Shown: piece by piece, positions 30,564-40,556 of the stretch
Layout: each line of letters begins with the position of its first letter
Numbering within the stretch: position 1 is the first letter of the stretch
From: Spirosoma telluris
GTDB lineage: Bacteria > Bacteroidota > Bacteroidia > Cytophagales > Spirosomataceae
Direction of reading: 5' to 3'
Length of the DNA stretch: 64,000 bases
Assembly (NCBI GenBank): GCA_003259005.1
Contig: QLII01000001.1
Coordinates: forward strand, 2,930,501-2,994,500
The notes under the pieces: generated by a model
What the model was told of the DNA's origin: nothing
Seen by the model: only the letters and a program-made list of their open reading frames with translations
Database searches by the model: none
Translations under genes and position numbers: made by a program

Positions 30564-33500
30564 ATGCCAGACCATGCTCAAAATGATACCTATTGCCTGG
30601 AAGGAATCACAATCCCGAGCCTGACGGATAGCCTGTTAGCCAGACACAGTGCCGGATTTAGTTCGTTTTCGGATGGATACGCGGACATTCAGCCAAACGA
30701 AATTACGGTGAATCAAGGGTCATTTGTTGGTGCCTCCCGCTTAACGTATTTCCCTACCGTTGCCGTTACCCAGACGGAACAGTCGTTACGGGTTTCCTGC
30801 ACCTGTAACCTTCCGAAAGACAAGTTATGTGAGCATCAGGTGCAGGTTTTATCGAGTATTAGCAGACGCAGAGAACTACGTATTTTCTTCGATCAGGCCC
30901 TTCGATACGAGGCAATCAGGTTAGTTGCCAAAGACTATGGTTTAGAAAATGAAGACGCGTTAGATGAATTTTTCGAGTTAGCGTATGAAACTAAATCGTT
31001 TATCGTCAGGCCCAAACAGAAGGAACTCATTCCCTTAACACAGTCGGATAAAGAATACCTTACCGCTAGCTTATTACCAAAATCGACGCGTCTGGGCCTA
31101 CTTGTTGGTCCAGTAACGACAAACCTGAAACAAATTCTGGTTTTTACGAAGCACCGGTATTACGACCATTTTTGTCTGGAGCTTTTTGAAGGCGCTACGG
31201 CCAAAGATGGCAGGATCAAAAATCCGTTAACATCTCTTCAACCCTTCGATTTACTAACCCAGGTTGATAGCCTGACTGATGCAAAATTCTATTCGGCTGT
31301 TGCCAAATTCCAGAATCATCATCGTGCTAAAAAGGAAAGTACGGATCTAGAAGGTTTACGCCTGGTCGCTGCGAATCCGTTGAAATTAGCCGTATTTTAT
31401 CATTCGAGCAGCGTTTCAGAAAACATCACCGCTCATTCTCTCGTCCCAGTCCGGCTGACACTTCTGAAGACGAAGCTCCGTTTATCCGTTCGGCAAGCGG
31501 ATCGCTTTTATGAAATTTCGGGCTCGCTTACGATTGATGGCGGAACGTATGAACTGCACACCCTGACGCTCAAGTACGATTATTTTATTCTACTCGACGA
31601 CACGCTTCACCTCATTGACAATCCTGATTACCTGCGCGTTATTCAAGTGTTCACGAAGCGAGCCAGTCGGATTATCCTTCACCAATCGAAGTACGAGGTC
31701 TTTCAGCAGGAGGTGTTAGCTAAACTAGAAGATCGAATTTCGATCCAGTATGCCTATCTCAAACCAGCTACACCTGCACAATTGATTGCCAACGGGTTTA
31801 ATCAGGAGCGGGAACGAATTATTTATCTGGAAGACACAGAGAATTATGTCGTCCTGACGCCCGTCATGAGATACGGGCCTGTTGAGGTGCCGGTATTATC
31901 GACCCGGCAAATTCATTCAGTTGATAGCAAAGGAAAACCGTTTACAGTAAAACGTGACGAGGAAGCTGAAATTCAGTTTACAATGGCGGTAATGGCTCAG
32001 CATCCTGATTTTCAGGATCAGCTTAAGCAGAACCAGTTCTTTCTTCACAAAAAGCATGTGTTGGAAGACGGTTGGTTTCTGGATGCATTCGAGGCTTGGA
32101 CCAGTCAGCATATTCAGATCCGGGGCTTCAATACTCTCACGAACAACAAGCTTAATCCCAACAAGGGAAAGGTGTCGGTCATTGTTAGCAGTGGACTGAA
32201 CTGGTTCGAAACCTCGTTAGGCCTGTCTTACGGTAAACAACAGGTATCACTAAAGAATCTGCACAAAGCGATTAAAAACAAAAGCCGGTTTGTGAACCTC
32301 GGTGATGGAACGCAGGGCGTGTTACCCACCGACTGGCTCGACCGCTTTGCGGCTTATTTCCAGGCTGGCGAGGTCGTTGATGAGCGTATTCGAACGCCGA
32401 AAGTTAGCTTTTCGAGCATCCATGAGCTGTATACCGAAGAGGAGTTGATGAATGACGTGAAAGACCAACTGGCCCTGTTTACAAAAGGCTTTGCGGACTT
32501 TCATGCCATAAAGCCGGTTACCGTCCCAAAAAACTTACAGGCAACCCTTCGGGATTATCAGCAGGAAGGGCTGAACTGGCTCAATTTTCTGGACGACCTT
32601 GGTTTTGGAGGTTGCCTGGCCGATGATATGGGCTTGGGAAAAACGCTTCAGATTATCGCATTCATTCTGCTGCTGGGGGAGAAAAAACGACTCAACACCA
32701 ACTTAATCGTTGTTCCTACCTCGCTCCTGTTCAACTGGCAGGCCGAAGTAGCAAAATTTGCTCCTACGCTCAAAATCCATACGTTTTACGGGATCGACCG
32801 CGCTTTAACGAAAAAGGAGTTTGACCAATACGACATCATTCTAACATCCTATGGCACCCTCCTATCCGACATTCGTTTTTTAAAAGAGTACCCATTCAAT
32901 TACATCTTTCTGGATGAATCGCAGGCCATAAAAAACCCGGAATCGCAACGTTATCAGGCTGCTCGGCTGTTACAATCCCATAACAAGATTGTCTTGACCG
33001 GGACGCCCATCGAAAACCATACGTTTGATCTATATGGTCAACTATCCTTTGCCTGTCCAGGCCTATTGGGGAGCTATAACCATTTCAAAGCGCACTATTC
33101 TACCCCCATCGACAAATTCAATGACCAGAAACGCGCCCGCGAACTTCAGCAGAAAATCAGCCCGTTCATTCTGCGCCGAACTAAAGCACAGGTAGCCCCT
33201 GAGCTTCCTGACAAAACGGAGATGATTATCCACTGCGAGATGGGGCCGGAACAGCGCAGTGTATATGACGCCTACGAGCGGGAGTTCCGCAATTTCCTGC
33301 TTACGACACAAGAAGGCGACATTCCCAGAGATCGTCTGCATGTATTACAGGGACTCACCAAACTACGACAGATTTGCAATTCACCCATACTGCTCAATGA
33401 TGATGAATTTTATGGTGATTCGTCGGCAAAGATTGACATACTGATGGAGCAGATCGAGAACAAATCGCCGAACCATAAAATCCTGGTTTTCTCGCAGTTC

Positions 33501-33926
33501 GTTTCCATGCTCGACCTCATCCGAAAGGAATTGGAAGCTCGGCAAATTGGCTTCGAATACCTCACTGGTCAAACCAATAACCGAGGGAGTATCGTCAATC
33601 GGTTTCAGACGGATGACAACGTCCGTGTGTTTTTGATCAGCCTAAAAGCCGGGGGTACGGGCCTTACCTTAACCCGAGCCGATTATGTCTATCTGGTTGA
33701 TCCGTGGTGGAATCCGGCCGTTGAAAATCAGGCGATTGACCGTAGTTATCGCATTGGTCAGACCAAACACGTAATCGCCGTTCGGCTGATTTGCCCCAAT
33801 ACGATTGAGGAAAAGATTTTGCTACTACAGGAATCCAAACAGGAACTGGCTGGCAATCTGATCAAAACCGATGCAGCAATCGCTAAATCACTGTCTAAAC
33901 AGGATTTGCTTAATTTATTGAGTTGA
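30564..33926 (+). CDS. SWI2/SNF2 ATPase with N-terminal SWIM zinc finger
   Basis: 1120 residues, intact. A SWIM-type zinc site (CTCNLPKDKLCEHQ) lies near residues 78-92. A long middle region of about 550 residues follows. The SNF2 motor starts near 655 (ATLRDYQQEGLNWL), with DDMGLGKTLQ (Walker A, near 688), LDESQAIKN (motif II, DESQ), LTGTPIEN and the C-terminal lobe with DRSYRIGQ. This is the RapA/HepA-like bacterial SNF2 group, which translocates on duplex DNA and remodels RNA polymerase or other protein-DNA complexes. No methyltransferase or nuclease partner is adjacent, so a defence role is not indicated. Followed directly by a perfect hairpin. Confidence 0.93.
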   Translation: MPDHAQNDTYCLEGITIPSLTDSLLARHSAGFSSFSDGYADIQPNEITVNQGSFVGASRLTYFPTVAVTQTEQSLRVSCTCNLPKDKLCEHQVQVLSSISRRRELRIFFDQALRYEAIRLVAKDYGLENEDALDEFFELAYETKSFIVRPKQKELIPLTQSDKEYLTASLLPKSTRLGLLVGPVTTNLKQILVFTKHRYYDHFCLELFEGATAKDGRIKNPLTSLQPFDLLTQVDSLTDAKFYSAVAKFQNHHRAKKESTDLEGLRLVAANPLKLAVFYHSSSVSENITAHSLVPVRLTLLKTKLRLSVRQADRFYEISGSLTIDGGTYELHTLTLKYDYFILLDDTLHLIDNPDYLRVIQVFTKRASRIILHQSKYEVFQQEVLAKLEDRISIQYAYLKPATPAQLIANGFNQERERIIYLEDTENYVVLTPVMRYGPVEVPVLSTRQIHSVDSKGKPFTVKRDEEAEIQFTMAVMAQHPDFQDQLKQNQFFLHKKHVLEDGWFLDAFEAWTSQHIQIRGFNTLTNNKLNPNKGKVSVIVSSGLNWFETSLGLSYGKQQVSLKNLHKAIKNKSRFVNLGDGTQGVLPTDWLDRFAAYFQAGEVVDERIRTPKVSFSSIHELYTEEELMNDVKDQLALFTKGFADFHAIKPVTVPKNLQATLRDYQQEGLNWLNFLDDLGFGGCLADDMGLGKTLQIIAFILLLGEKKRLNTNLIVVPTSLLFNWQAEVAKFAPTLKIHTFYGIDRALTKKEFDQYDIILTSYGTLLSDIRFLKEYPFNYIFLDESQAIKNPESQRYQAARLLQSHNKIVLTGTPIENHTFDLYGQLSFACPGLLGSYNHFKAHYSTPIDKFNDQKRARELQQKISPFILRRTKAQVAPELPDKTEMIIHCEMGPEQRSVYDAYEREFRNFLLTTQEGDIPRDRLHVLQGLTKLRQICNSPILLNDDEFYGDSSAKIDILMEQIENKSPNHKILVFSQFVSMLDLIRKELEARQIGFEYLTGQTNNRGSIVNRFQTDDNVRVFLISLKAGGTGLTLTRADYVYLVDPWWNPAVENQAIDRSYRIGQTKHVIAVRLICPNTIEEKILLLQESKQELAGNLIKTDAAIAKSLSKQDLLNLLS

Positions 33927-33932
33927 GATTTT

Positions 33933-34006
33933 ATTAAACACAGAGACACGGAGAACACAAAGAAAAACCATTATCTCTTTGTGTTCTCCGTGTCTCTGTG
34001 TTTAAT
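33933..34006. repeat. Perfect 31-bp hairpin of CACAGAGA-type words
   Basis: Arms 33933-33963 and 33976-34006 are perfect reverse complements with a 12-base loop. The words ACACAGAG, ACACGGAG, AACACAAAG repeat every 8-9 bases. It fills the space between two convergent stops and overlaps the last bases of the facing gene, so a two-way terminator is plausible. Confidence 0.93.
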
Positions 34007-34416
34007 TAATCTTCTATTGGCTCTATGGGGCCGTATTTAGCTTCGCGGATGGCGATCCACTCGCGAGCCGTGCCGCCTTTAGAGAAATGGTCATCTTCGT
34101 CCTGAATTTCCTGATCCCAACTAAACTCGCTCGTAAATTGTCCCTGAGCCGTCAGGTCGATTTGCAGTCGATTGGCTCGGGCTTGGCCTTCATTTGTTCG
34201 ATGCAGATACAGTTCCTGAACAGCCTCAACCATCTCATCAGGGAAATCAGTGGACAAGGGTTGGTCTTCACCAGTCGGTGTCAGGTAGAAACCATCAAAT
34301 TCCACTTCCAGGCCATCGGATAGAAACTGAACATTTAATCGGACGATTGTCCATTCGTCGGGAATCATGGTGCTGATGGCATCCGTCAGCACATCGTAAA
34401 TTTCATTCGTTGTCAT
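34006..34416 (-). CDS. YezG/DUF600-like protein (possible orphan immunity protein)
   Basis: 136 residues, acidic, no signal peptide. The start (TTNEIYDVLTDAISTMIPDEW) and later WDQEIQDEDDHF resemble the DUF600/YezG family. Some members neutralise YeeF-type LXG toxins in Bacilli. No toxin-like gene with an LXG or nuclease domain lies beside it, so an immunity role is not supported by context. The stop codon lies within the right arm of the adjacent hairpin. Confidence 0.6.
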   Translation of the reverse strand: MTTNEIYDVLTDAISTMIPDEWTIVRLNVQFLSDGLEVEFDGFYLTPTGEDQPLSTDFPDEMVEAVQELYLHRTNEGQARANRLQIDLTAQGQFTSEFSWDQEIQDEDDHFSKGGTAREWIAIREAKYGPIEPIED

Positions 34417-34472
34417 GCGTATGATATAAGGTGCTTCCGCACTAAATCGTTCACAAAATTACGCATAATCCT

Positions 34473-34517
34473 AGGGTTTTGGATTTTAGCTATAGCACGG
34501 CTAAAATCCAAAACCCT
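34473..34517. repeat. Perfect 18-bp hairpin
   Basis: Arms 34473-34490 (AGGGTTTTGGATTTTAGC) and 34500-34517 pair perfectly around a 9-base loop. It lies between two minus-strand genes, downstream of the lipoprotein at 34532. The arms end in ACCCT rather than a T-run, so termination strength is unclear. Confidence 0.85.
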
Positions 34518-34531
34518 GCCCTATCTACCCG

Positions 34532-34987
34532 TTAATTTTTCACCTGAACGGGCAGGTCTTCCAACTGGGCATAGCTCAGTTTCCAGGTATTATCGGCACC
34601 TTTTTTCCAAAGCAGAATATAGTTTCCTTCACCATACGCGTGTGGATCTTTAGGATTCAGCGGCAGTACATCGACAGAAAATGTACCGGCTTCATACGCA
34701 ATATGACTGTCAGACTCGGAGCTTACTACATTGGTTTTCAGATCCGTGAGCGTGGGCAACGTTTCCTGTACCCATTTATCAGCCACTTCGGCCTTACCCT
34801 TGAAATGGGTACTGCCTTGCAGAAAATGGGCATCGTCGGCCAGAAGCGAGATTATTTTAGTTGAATCTTTATCATTCCAGGCATTGATAAACTGCCGGTT
34901 CAGATCCTGAATATTGACCGTATCGGTCGATTGCGAACAGGACGCAAGAAGAGTGGCCGCGAGTAAAATGCGGATGGATGTGTTCAT
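34532..34987 (-). CDS. Lipoprotein with DUF4440/SnoaL-like (NTF2 fold) domain
   Basis: 151 residues. Lipobox LLASC (Cys17). The rest is one NTF2-fold domain: LNRQFINAWNDKDSTKIISL at the start, HFLQGSTHFKGKAEV in the middle, and NTWKLSYAQLEDL at the end. This matches the DUF4440 pattern. Such domains are small-molecule binders or enzymes of varied function; no catalytic residue can be named. Probably anchored in a membrane facing the periplasm. Confidence 0.82.
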   Translation of the reverse strand: MNTSIRILLAATLLASCSQSTDTVNIQDLNRQFINAWNDKDSTKIISLLADDAHFLQGSTHFKGKAEVADKWVQETLPTLTDLKTNVVSSESDSHIAYEAGTFSVDVLPLNPKDPHAYGEGNYILLWKKGADNTWKLSYAQLEDLPVQVKN

Positions 34988-35021
34988 GACATAACGTTTT
35001 AGAAGTGAATGATATAAGGCA

Positions 35022-35056
35022 CCTTTCTGATCAGTAATATCTACTGATCAGAAAGG
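35022..35056. terminator. Stem-loop downstream of glycine-zipper gene
   Basis: Arms 35022-35036 (CCTTTCTGATCAGTA) and 35042-35056 pair perfectly over 15 bp around a 5-base loop. It lies 16 bases beyond the stop of the glycine-zipper gene. No T-run follows. Confidence 0.75.
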
Positions 35057-35071
35057 CATTGGCACTAAAAA

Positions 35072-35778
35072 TTACCAGCTTTTCCGACGGTATTCCGACG
35101 TAGGATAGGGTGATAATGGATCGCCGTAGGTATCATTAGGCAGATAACCAGGCTTTAATACGTAGGAAACAGTAGGCTGAGCCGTATCCATCAGGCTAAC
35201 GGCCTGCATCTGTGTCCCAGCTACTACGGCTGGCATGCCCGGCTTTGCAGCGGCAGGCGCGGCTGTCTGTTGGGCAACAGCTCGTTCATGTGCAGCCTGA
35301 TTGGCCGCGGCACGATCAGCGGCAGCTTTCTCGGCGGCTGCCCGTTCAGCAGCGGCAATACGAGCGGCCTCTGCCTTGTTCTTGTTGTCTTTATGTTTCC
35401 CAATGGCATACCCGGCGGCACCGCCAACTACACCACCTACAACGCCCCAACAACGCGGTTACGTTTATTAATGATGGCCCCAGCAGCCGCGCCAGCACCA
35501 GCCCCAACGGCGGTACCGGTTGCCTGTGGACTCCAGCGTCGTTTAGACTTCTTACCAATAGCATACCCAGCGGCACCGCCTAGTACGCCACCAGCCACAC
35601 CGCCTACTACGCGGTTCCGTTTATTGATAATAGCACCAATGGCAGCGCCCGTTCCGGCACCAATAACGGCACCATTTGTTCCAGTCCCCCAGCCTTTTAT
35701 AACTTGGGCCTCAGCGAACTGACCAAGCGTAAGGGTTGTCAGCATAACCAGCGTAACAACCTGATGAGTCTTTTTCAT
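35072..35778 (-). CDS. Exported glycine-zipper protein with duplicated unit (one frameshift)
   Basis: Repaired length is 235 residues. A signal peptide ends at AEAQ. Two Gly/Ala-rich zipper units follow, each containing IINKRNRVVGG and AAGYAIGK, clearly an internal duplication. Next comes an Ala/Glu/Lys-rich coiled-coil stretch (AARIAAAERAAAEKAAADRA) and a C-terminal tail ending EYRRKSW. Glycine zippers form membrane-inserting helical hairpins in outer-membrane lipoprotein-like proteins. Restoring one G to the GGGG run near 35446-35449 (VVGGVVGG) removes a stop and extends the protein from 113 to 235 residues. Confidence 0.8.
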
Positions 35779-35946
35779 GACATCTATAGTTTAGTGATAA
35801 GTAGACTTACCAATGACAATTAACGTGTTCTACTTCGTCATTGTTTAGTTCTAAGACCACCATGAAAACAAATGGTTTAATGAAATAGATTAAGCCCCCC
35901 TACTGATAACTCCGCAATTAACTTGTCTGACTGGCAATAAATGCCA

Positions 35947-35983
35947 TCGCCCTGTTAACTGGCAAGACCAATTAACAGGGCGA
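35947..35983. terminator. Intrinsic terminator-like hairpin
   Basis: Arms 35947-35958 (TCGCCCTGTTAA) and 35972-35983 pair perfectly over 12 bp, and an A-run on the plus strand follows at once. It lies downstream of the M61 peptidase gene (minus strand) in the gap before the glycine-zipper gene. Confidence 0.8.
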
Positions 35984-36016
35984 CCAAAAAAGGTAATACA
36001 CTACTAATCAGATAAT

Positions 36017-37812
36017 TTATAGATTTTTCATCCAGACCTCCCGTAGCTGTACCTGCTGCGGTGTTGCCAGTGGATCAAGCTGGAACACGTACTGTTTTAC
36101 TCCTTCTTTTTCAAGCATGGCATTTTTCACCGTAATGTCCTGGCCATTCCGCCGAACCGTCACTTCGTAGGTATCACCTGGTTTCAATTGCTTTAAGTCA
36201 GTTTGAATTTTGCCGATGTTCTCCAGACTCACTGGTTGACCATTGAAGGCAACCCATTCGTCATTTTCCTGTAATCCAGCCTTCAGGAGCGGATCGGACA
36301 GACGAGTTAGTACAAACTTAGCGCCGGTAAAAGCAGGTTTCATTCCCAATGATGCGATTTTCTCACCTGTAGGAATAGACGGAGTATAGGTAATGCCCAG
36401 TTTGCCATAGTACTCTGTGAAAGGCAGTGGTTCAGCCGCTTTGATATAGCGATTAAAGAAGTCGGCGATTTCGGGATACGTCTTTTGTGTGAAAATGGCA
36501 AAGAATTCTTTCTCCGGGAACGATTTGTCGGGCCCATAGGTAGTAGCCAGTTCATTGATTACTTCGCGCAGTCCCCGTTTGCCACCCGACAGTTCGAGCA
36601 GGCGAATATCGAGCAAACCACCCACCAGGGCACCACGGGCATAAATATTGCCGTATTGCCGCTGACCTTCGTCGGTATAGCAAGTCAGCCCCAATTTGCT
36701 TAGACTGTAGGTGGTATCTACACTTTTATCGTAGGCAATCTTCTGACTCAACTCACCGAAATAGGTTGGGAGATCCATTATCTGGCCCCGCAACTGCATG
36801 GCATCACTAGCCCATTCGGTTACGCCTTCGTATAGCCACAGGTGTTCCGAAGGTGTGGGTGTTTCAAAGTTGAACTGCTGAATGATTTCGCTATGGATAT
36901 TCAGCGGGGTGACCACGTGAAAAAACTCGTGGGCTGCAATCGACGTCATGTCATCGGCCAGTTTCTTCGAGAATTCTTCTTCTTTAATAACATACTCCGA
37001 ACTGTAAGAATGCTCCCAGGCTCCCCAACTCTGATCTTCGAAATGGTACAGAAACGTATACCGTTTGACAGGCAATTGCTTCAAAAACTGACCGGCTGCC
37101 GTCAGCATCGACTGCATATTGTTTAGCAGTTGGTCGGATTTGATCTTGTCGCTTTTCGAGTAGGTATATACATCGATCTGTGCACCGGCAACATTCGTCG
37201 TCGCTTTAGTCAGGCGTCCCAGCAAAATGGGCGAATCAACAATCCGATCGTAAGTTGGAGCAGTATAATAACCTTTCTCGTTTTTATCTAAGGCTGTTCC
37301 TACCGACCACTCAGAGGGTAATTCAGTTTCAGTTCGATAGGTGTCGATTGCATGCCTGACGGGAAACCGAAAACGCCCTGCCCATTGATCAACACATGAT
37401 CGTTTTCTATGGAGGTACCGCACATGTTGTATGGCTTATGCTCATTTACAGGGGTATCCCAGGTTTCGGCAATGCTATACTGAACTTTTCGCACTTTTTC
37501 AGGTTGGTCAAATTTCCACTGGTTAGTAGATACCTGCGTTGTTTTTACCTCTTTGCCTTTGGCATCAAAGGCTCTGAACGACCGAACGTAGCGACCAATA
37601 TCCATAACCTGATAGGTACCAGGAGCAGTAGATGCAAACTGATAAACAGCATTATCGGCCGTCAATCCACTAACGTGTAGCGTCACCTTAAACTCATCGT
37701 CGGCGCGGTCGTTGAGATTCACTTCATACACCAACGAAGGGGTTGGTTTGGCAATAGAAAACTGAAAAAATAAGGTCGCTGAAACCAGCAACAGAAAGCG
37801 TACGGTCTTCAT
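36017..37812 (-). CDS. M61 family peptidase with PDZ domain (one frameshift)
   Basis: Repaired length is about 598 residues. A signal peptide follows MKTVRFLLLVSATLF, then an N-terminal beta domain (PGTYQVMDIGRYVRSF). The metallopeptidase core carries AAHEFFHVVTP (HExxH) and LWLYEGVTEWASD (third ligand Glu). The C-terminal PDZ domain (KAGLQENDEWVAFNGQPV) completes the usual M61 glycyl-aminopeptidase layout. The first 160 residues are out of frame; one extra C in the CCC run near 37310 restores NYPSEWSVGTA. Periplasmic. Start at 37812 rather than an upstream ATG because the signal peptide begins there. Confidence 0.92.
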
Positions 37813-37881
37813 AAATTTTGGCACTAATTGAATACGAATAAGCAAGTTAACTTAACTGTGTTAATGCGTAAACAGGTCTAC

Positions 37882-39060
37882 TCAATACCCTTTCAAATCC
37901 ACCTCAGTTGTATCAACCTGCTCCACCCGTTTACCCATCTTTTTCTGGATGATTTTGAAATGGTGTTCATCATCGGGGGTGATTAGCGAATAAGCTTTTC
38001 CCTTCGCTTCAGCACGACCCGTTCGACCAATCCGATGAACGTAATCTTTGGGAGAACGGGGCAGGTCGAAGTTGATAACGTAGGGAAGTAGTTGAATATC
38101 AATACCTCGGGCTAGTAAATCGGTGGCGACCATCACCGTAAGCTGGCCTGCCTTAAATTTCTGGAGAACTTCCGTTCGGATATTCTGGCCTTTCTGACCA
38201 TGAATGGCAGCCGCTTGAATGCCGTTCTTCGTCAGCTTGACAACCAGATTATCGGCCGTTCGAGTGGATGAGACAAAGACCAAAACCTGCTTCATTTTCT
38301 CGGTTTTAATCAGATAACGCAACAACGGTCCTTTTCGCTCGGCATCAACTTTATAAGCCAACTGTTCAATCAGATCAAGGTTGGTTTCTTCTTCGGCAAC
38401 TTCAATTTTAATCGGTGTCCGCAACAAGGTCGCGTTGATGTCCTGAATGGCATCACCAAGGGTCGCTGAGAACAGAATCGTCTGACGTTTCTTAGGCAAC
38501 AGGGTGAACAACTTGCTCATTTCGTCGGCAAAGCCGAGTTCAAGCATTTTATCGGCTTCATCGAGTACCAGAATTTCGACATCCGACAGGCGCAACGCAT
38601 TCTGGCTAATCAAATCCAGTAATCGACCGGGTGTGGCGACAATAATGTCGGCACCATAAACCGCCCGCATTTGCGGATTAATAGCCACGCCCCCATAAAC
38701 GGCCACGGTTTTCACCTTAGGAAACAGATGCGCCCCCAACGTCTGAAACACATCGGCAACTTGCCCGGCCAGTTCACGCGTGGGTACAAGTACCAGCACG
38801 CTGGCATAGCGCCCGCTGGTTTCTTTTGTCCGATGGAACAATTCCAGAATCGGCAACACAAAACTGGCGGTTTTTCCGGAACCGGTTTTGGCGATACCCA
38901 GGATATCCTTCCCGCGCAGAATTGACGGAATGGCGTCCCGCTGAATGGGATAAGGCCGTGTGTATAATTGCTCCGTTGCGGCCTTCACAAGCGGCTCAGA
39001 TAAACCGAGCGATGAGAAAGTCACGTTATTTTTTTCCGCTTCGTTTAATGGGTCGACCAT
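37882..39060 (-). CDS. DEAD-box RNA helicase
   Basis: 392 residues, intact. Q-motif region (TFSSLGLSEPLV), Walker A AKTGSGKT, PTRELAGQ, LDEADKMLELG (canonical DEAD), SATLGD and HRIGRTGRAEAKG are all present. The C-terminal tail is short, as in RhlE-type helicases. It unwinds short RNA duplexes in ribosome assembly or RNA decay. The start overlaps the 3' end of the preceding helicase gene by 35 bases, so the two are translationally coupled or share a messenger. Confidence 0.94.
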   Translation of the reverse strand: MVDPLNEAEKNNVTFSSLGLSEPLVKAATEQLYTRPYPIQRDAIPSILRGKDILGIAKTGSGKTASFVLPILELFHRTKETSGRYASVLVLVPTRELAGQVADVFQTLGAHLFPKVKTVAVYGGVAINPQMRAVYGADIIVATPGRLLDLISQNALRLSDVEILVLDEADKMLELGFADEMSKLFTLLPKKRQTILFSATLGDAIQDINATLLRTPIKIEVAEEETNLDLIEQLAYKVDAERKGPLLRYLIKTEKMKQVLVFVSSTRTADNLVVKLTKNGIQAAAIHGQKGQNIRTEVLQKFKAGQLTVMVATDLLARGIDIQLLPYVINFDLPRSPKDYVHRIGRTGRAEAKGKAYSLITPDDEHHFKIIQKKMGKRVEQVDTTEVDLKGY

Positions 39061-40353
39061 ATTTTAGCATTTTTTCGGCTGCGTGATCGCGCCGTACGTT
39101 TACTTTTTTGTTTTTAGCTAATTTCTCATGAAAAGCCGGACCAACGTCTTCCCGTTTAGGCACTTTCACCTCCGGCGTTTTCATGTACACCTTCGGCTTT
39201 TCATCATCGGTGAGCACTTCCGAAATGGCAAGATCCTCCGGTAACGGCACCAGCGGAATCTGGTAATTCATCAGCGCTTCAATAGCCTCCTGTTTTTCCT
39301 GATCAGTTGGGGTAATGAATGTGATCGCAATCCCTTGCTGGTCGGCACGGCCGGTTCGTCCAATGCGGTGGATGTAGTTTTCAGGAACGTCGGGCATATC
39401 GAAATTGATGACATGCGACACCTCGGCTACGTCTAACCCACGGGCTATAATATCGGTAGCAATCAGGATACGGAACGCGCCCGACTTGAAATTCCCAACA
39501 GCTTCAAAGCGCTGATTTTGAGCCTTATTCGAATGAATAATTCCCAGTTGATCGGGAAATTTAGCATCAAGTTCTTCATACACCTGATCAGCCAGTTGCT
39601 TGGTTGCCACAAAGACCAGCACTTTGGTCATCGTCGCGTCCTGACTCAGCAACAGTTTCAGGAGGTTAACTTTCGTGTAAAAGTTAGGAACGGCATACGC
39701 CGTTTGCGCAATATTTTCCAACGGCGTACCAACCGGTGCAGCTTCAACCCGAATTGGATTATTGAAAAACGTTTCGATTAGCTTTTCAACCTCCGTCGTA
39801 AGCGTGGCTGAAAACAGCAGGTTTTGCCGCTTGGGAGGGAGCAGATCAAGAATGATTTTCAATTGGGTTCGAAATCCAAGATCCAGCATTTCATCCACCT
39901 CGTCGATGACCAGCTTTTTGATCGCCTTGGTCTTCAACACACCGCTCGACAACAAATCGACCAGCCGACCCGGTGTTGCGACCAGTATATCCATTCCCTG
40001 CTGAACCTGCGCTGCCTGCGGTTTCAGGTTGACACCACCATATACGCCCACCGCGGTCAGGTTCATGTAAGCCGTCACCTGATTCACGGTTTCCAGCACT
40101 TGCACGACCAGTTCGCGCGTGGGACAATGATCAAGAGTTGGGGCAGTTTGTCCTTCGAGAATTGAAGTTGGCGAAGACACGGCAGCAGGTATGCCAGTGT
40201 TTTCCCCGTTCCTGTTTGTGCAAGACCGCACACATCCCGCCCCGACATAACTACCGAAAACACATTCTGCTGAATGGTCGTGGGGGTTGTATAGCCCAGG
40301 TCATTCAGGGCATTTATCAGCGGTTTATTTAAATTCAGTTCCTCAAACGTCAT
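39026..40353 (-). CDS. DEAD-box-type RNA helicase with DEVD motif II (one frameshift)
   Basis: Repaired length is about 442 residues. MTFEELNLNKPLINALNDLG and AQTGTGKTLAYLLP open the protein, and HRIGRTGRADQQG closes the core. A basic tail ends GRPIKRSGKK. Motif II reads VIDEVDEMLDLG, so Ala of DEAD is replaced by Val; the acidic residues that bind magnesium and ATP remain. The first 80 residues are out of frame. One extra C in the CCC run (GGG 40121-40123 on the plus strand) restores IIVPTRELVVQ. It overlaps the following helicase gene. Confidence 0.92.
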
Positions 40354-40431
40354 AGCATTCCATCGTCTACCAATCTACGAAGGTACGGCTATTCCCTGAA
40401 CTCATTCAGGAAAACGTGAAGATACCCCACC

Positions 40432-40485
40432 CAACCCCCTAAAGGAGCACGAGCTGAGGAGAGCCAAGCTTCCTTTAGGGGGTTG
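40432..40485. repeat. Perfect 15-bp hairpin (CAACCCCCTAAAGGA arms)
   Basis: Arms 40432-40446 and 40471-40485 pair perfectly with a 24-base loop. It lies between two divergently oriented helicase genes, where a terminator is not expected. Its right arm continues as AGGGGGTTGATGG. I believe CCCCCTAAAGG words of this type recur in Bacteroidota intergenic DNA. Confidence 0.75.
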
Positions 40486-40556
40486 ATGGTATTTCAGGTA
40501 ATCCTAGCGCAACACAAAACAGACGTAACCCGGCCATTTTGCCGTACTTTTAGGGC

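Noticed and set aside
30564..33926. SNF2 protein as part of a DISARM- or Dnd-like defence system
   Set aside because: No methyltransferase, nuclease or other defence gene is adjacent; the SWIM-SNF2 form is a common housekeeping type.
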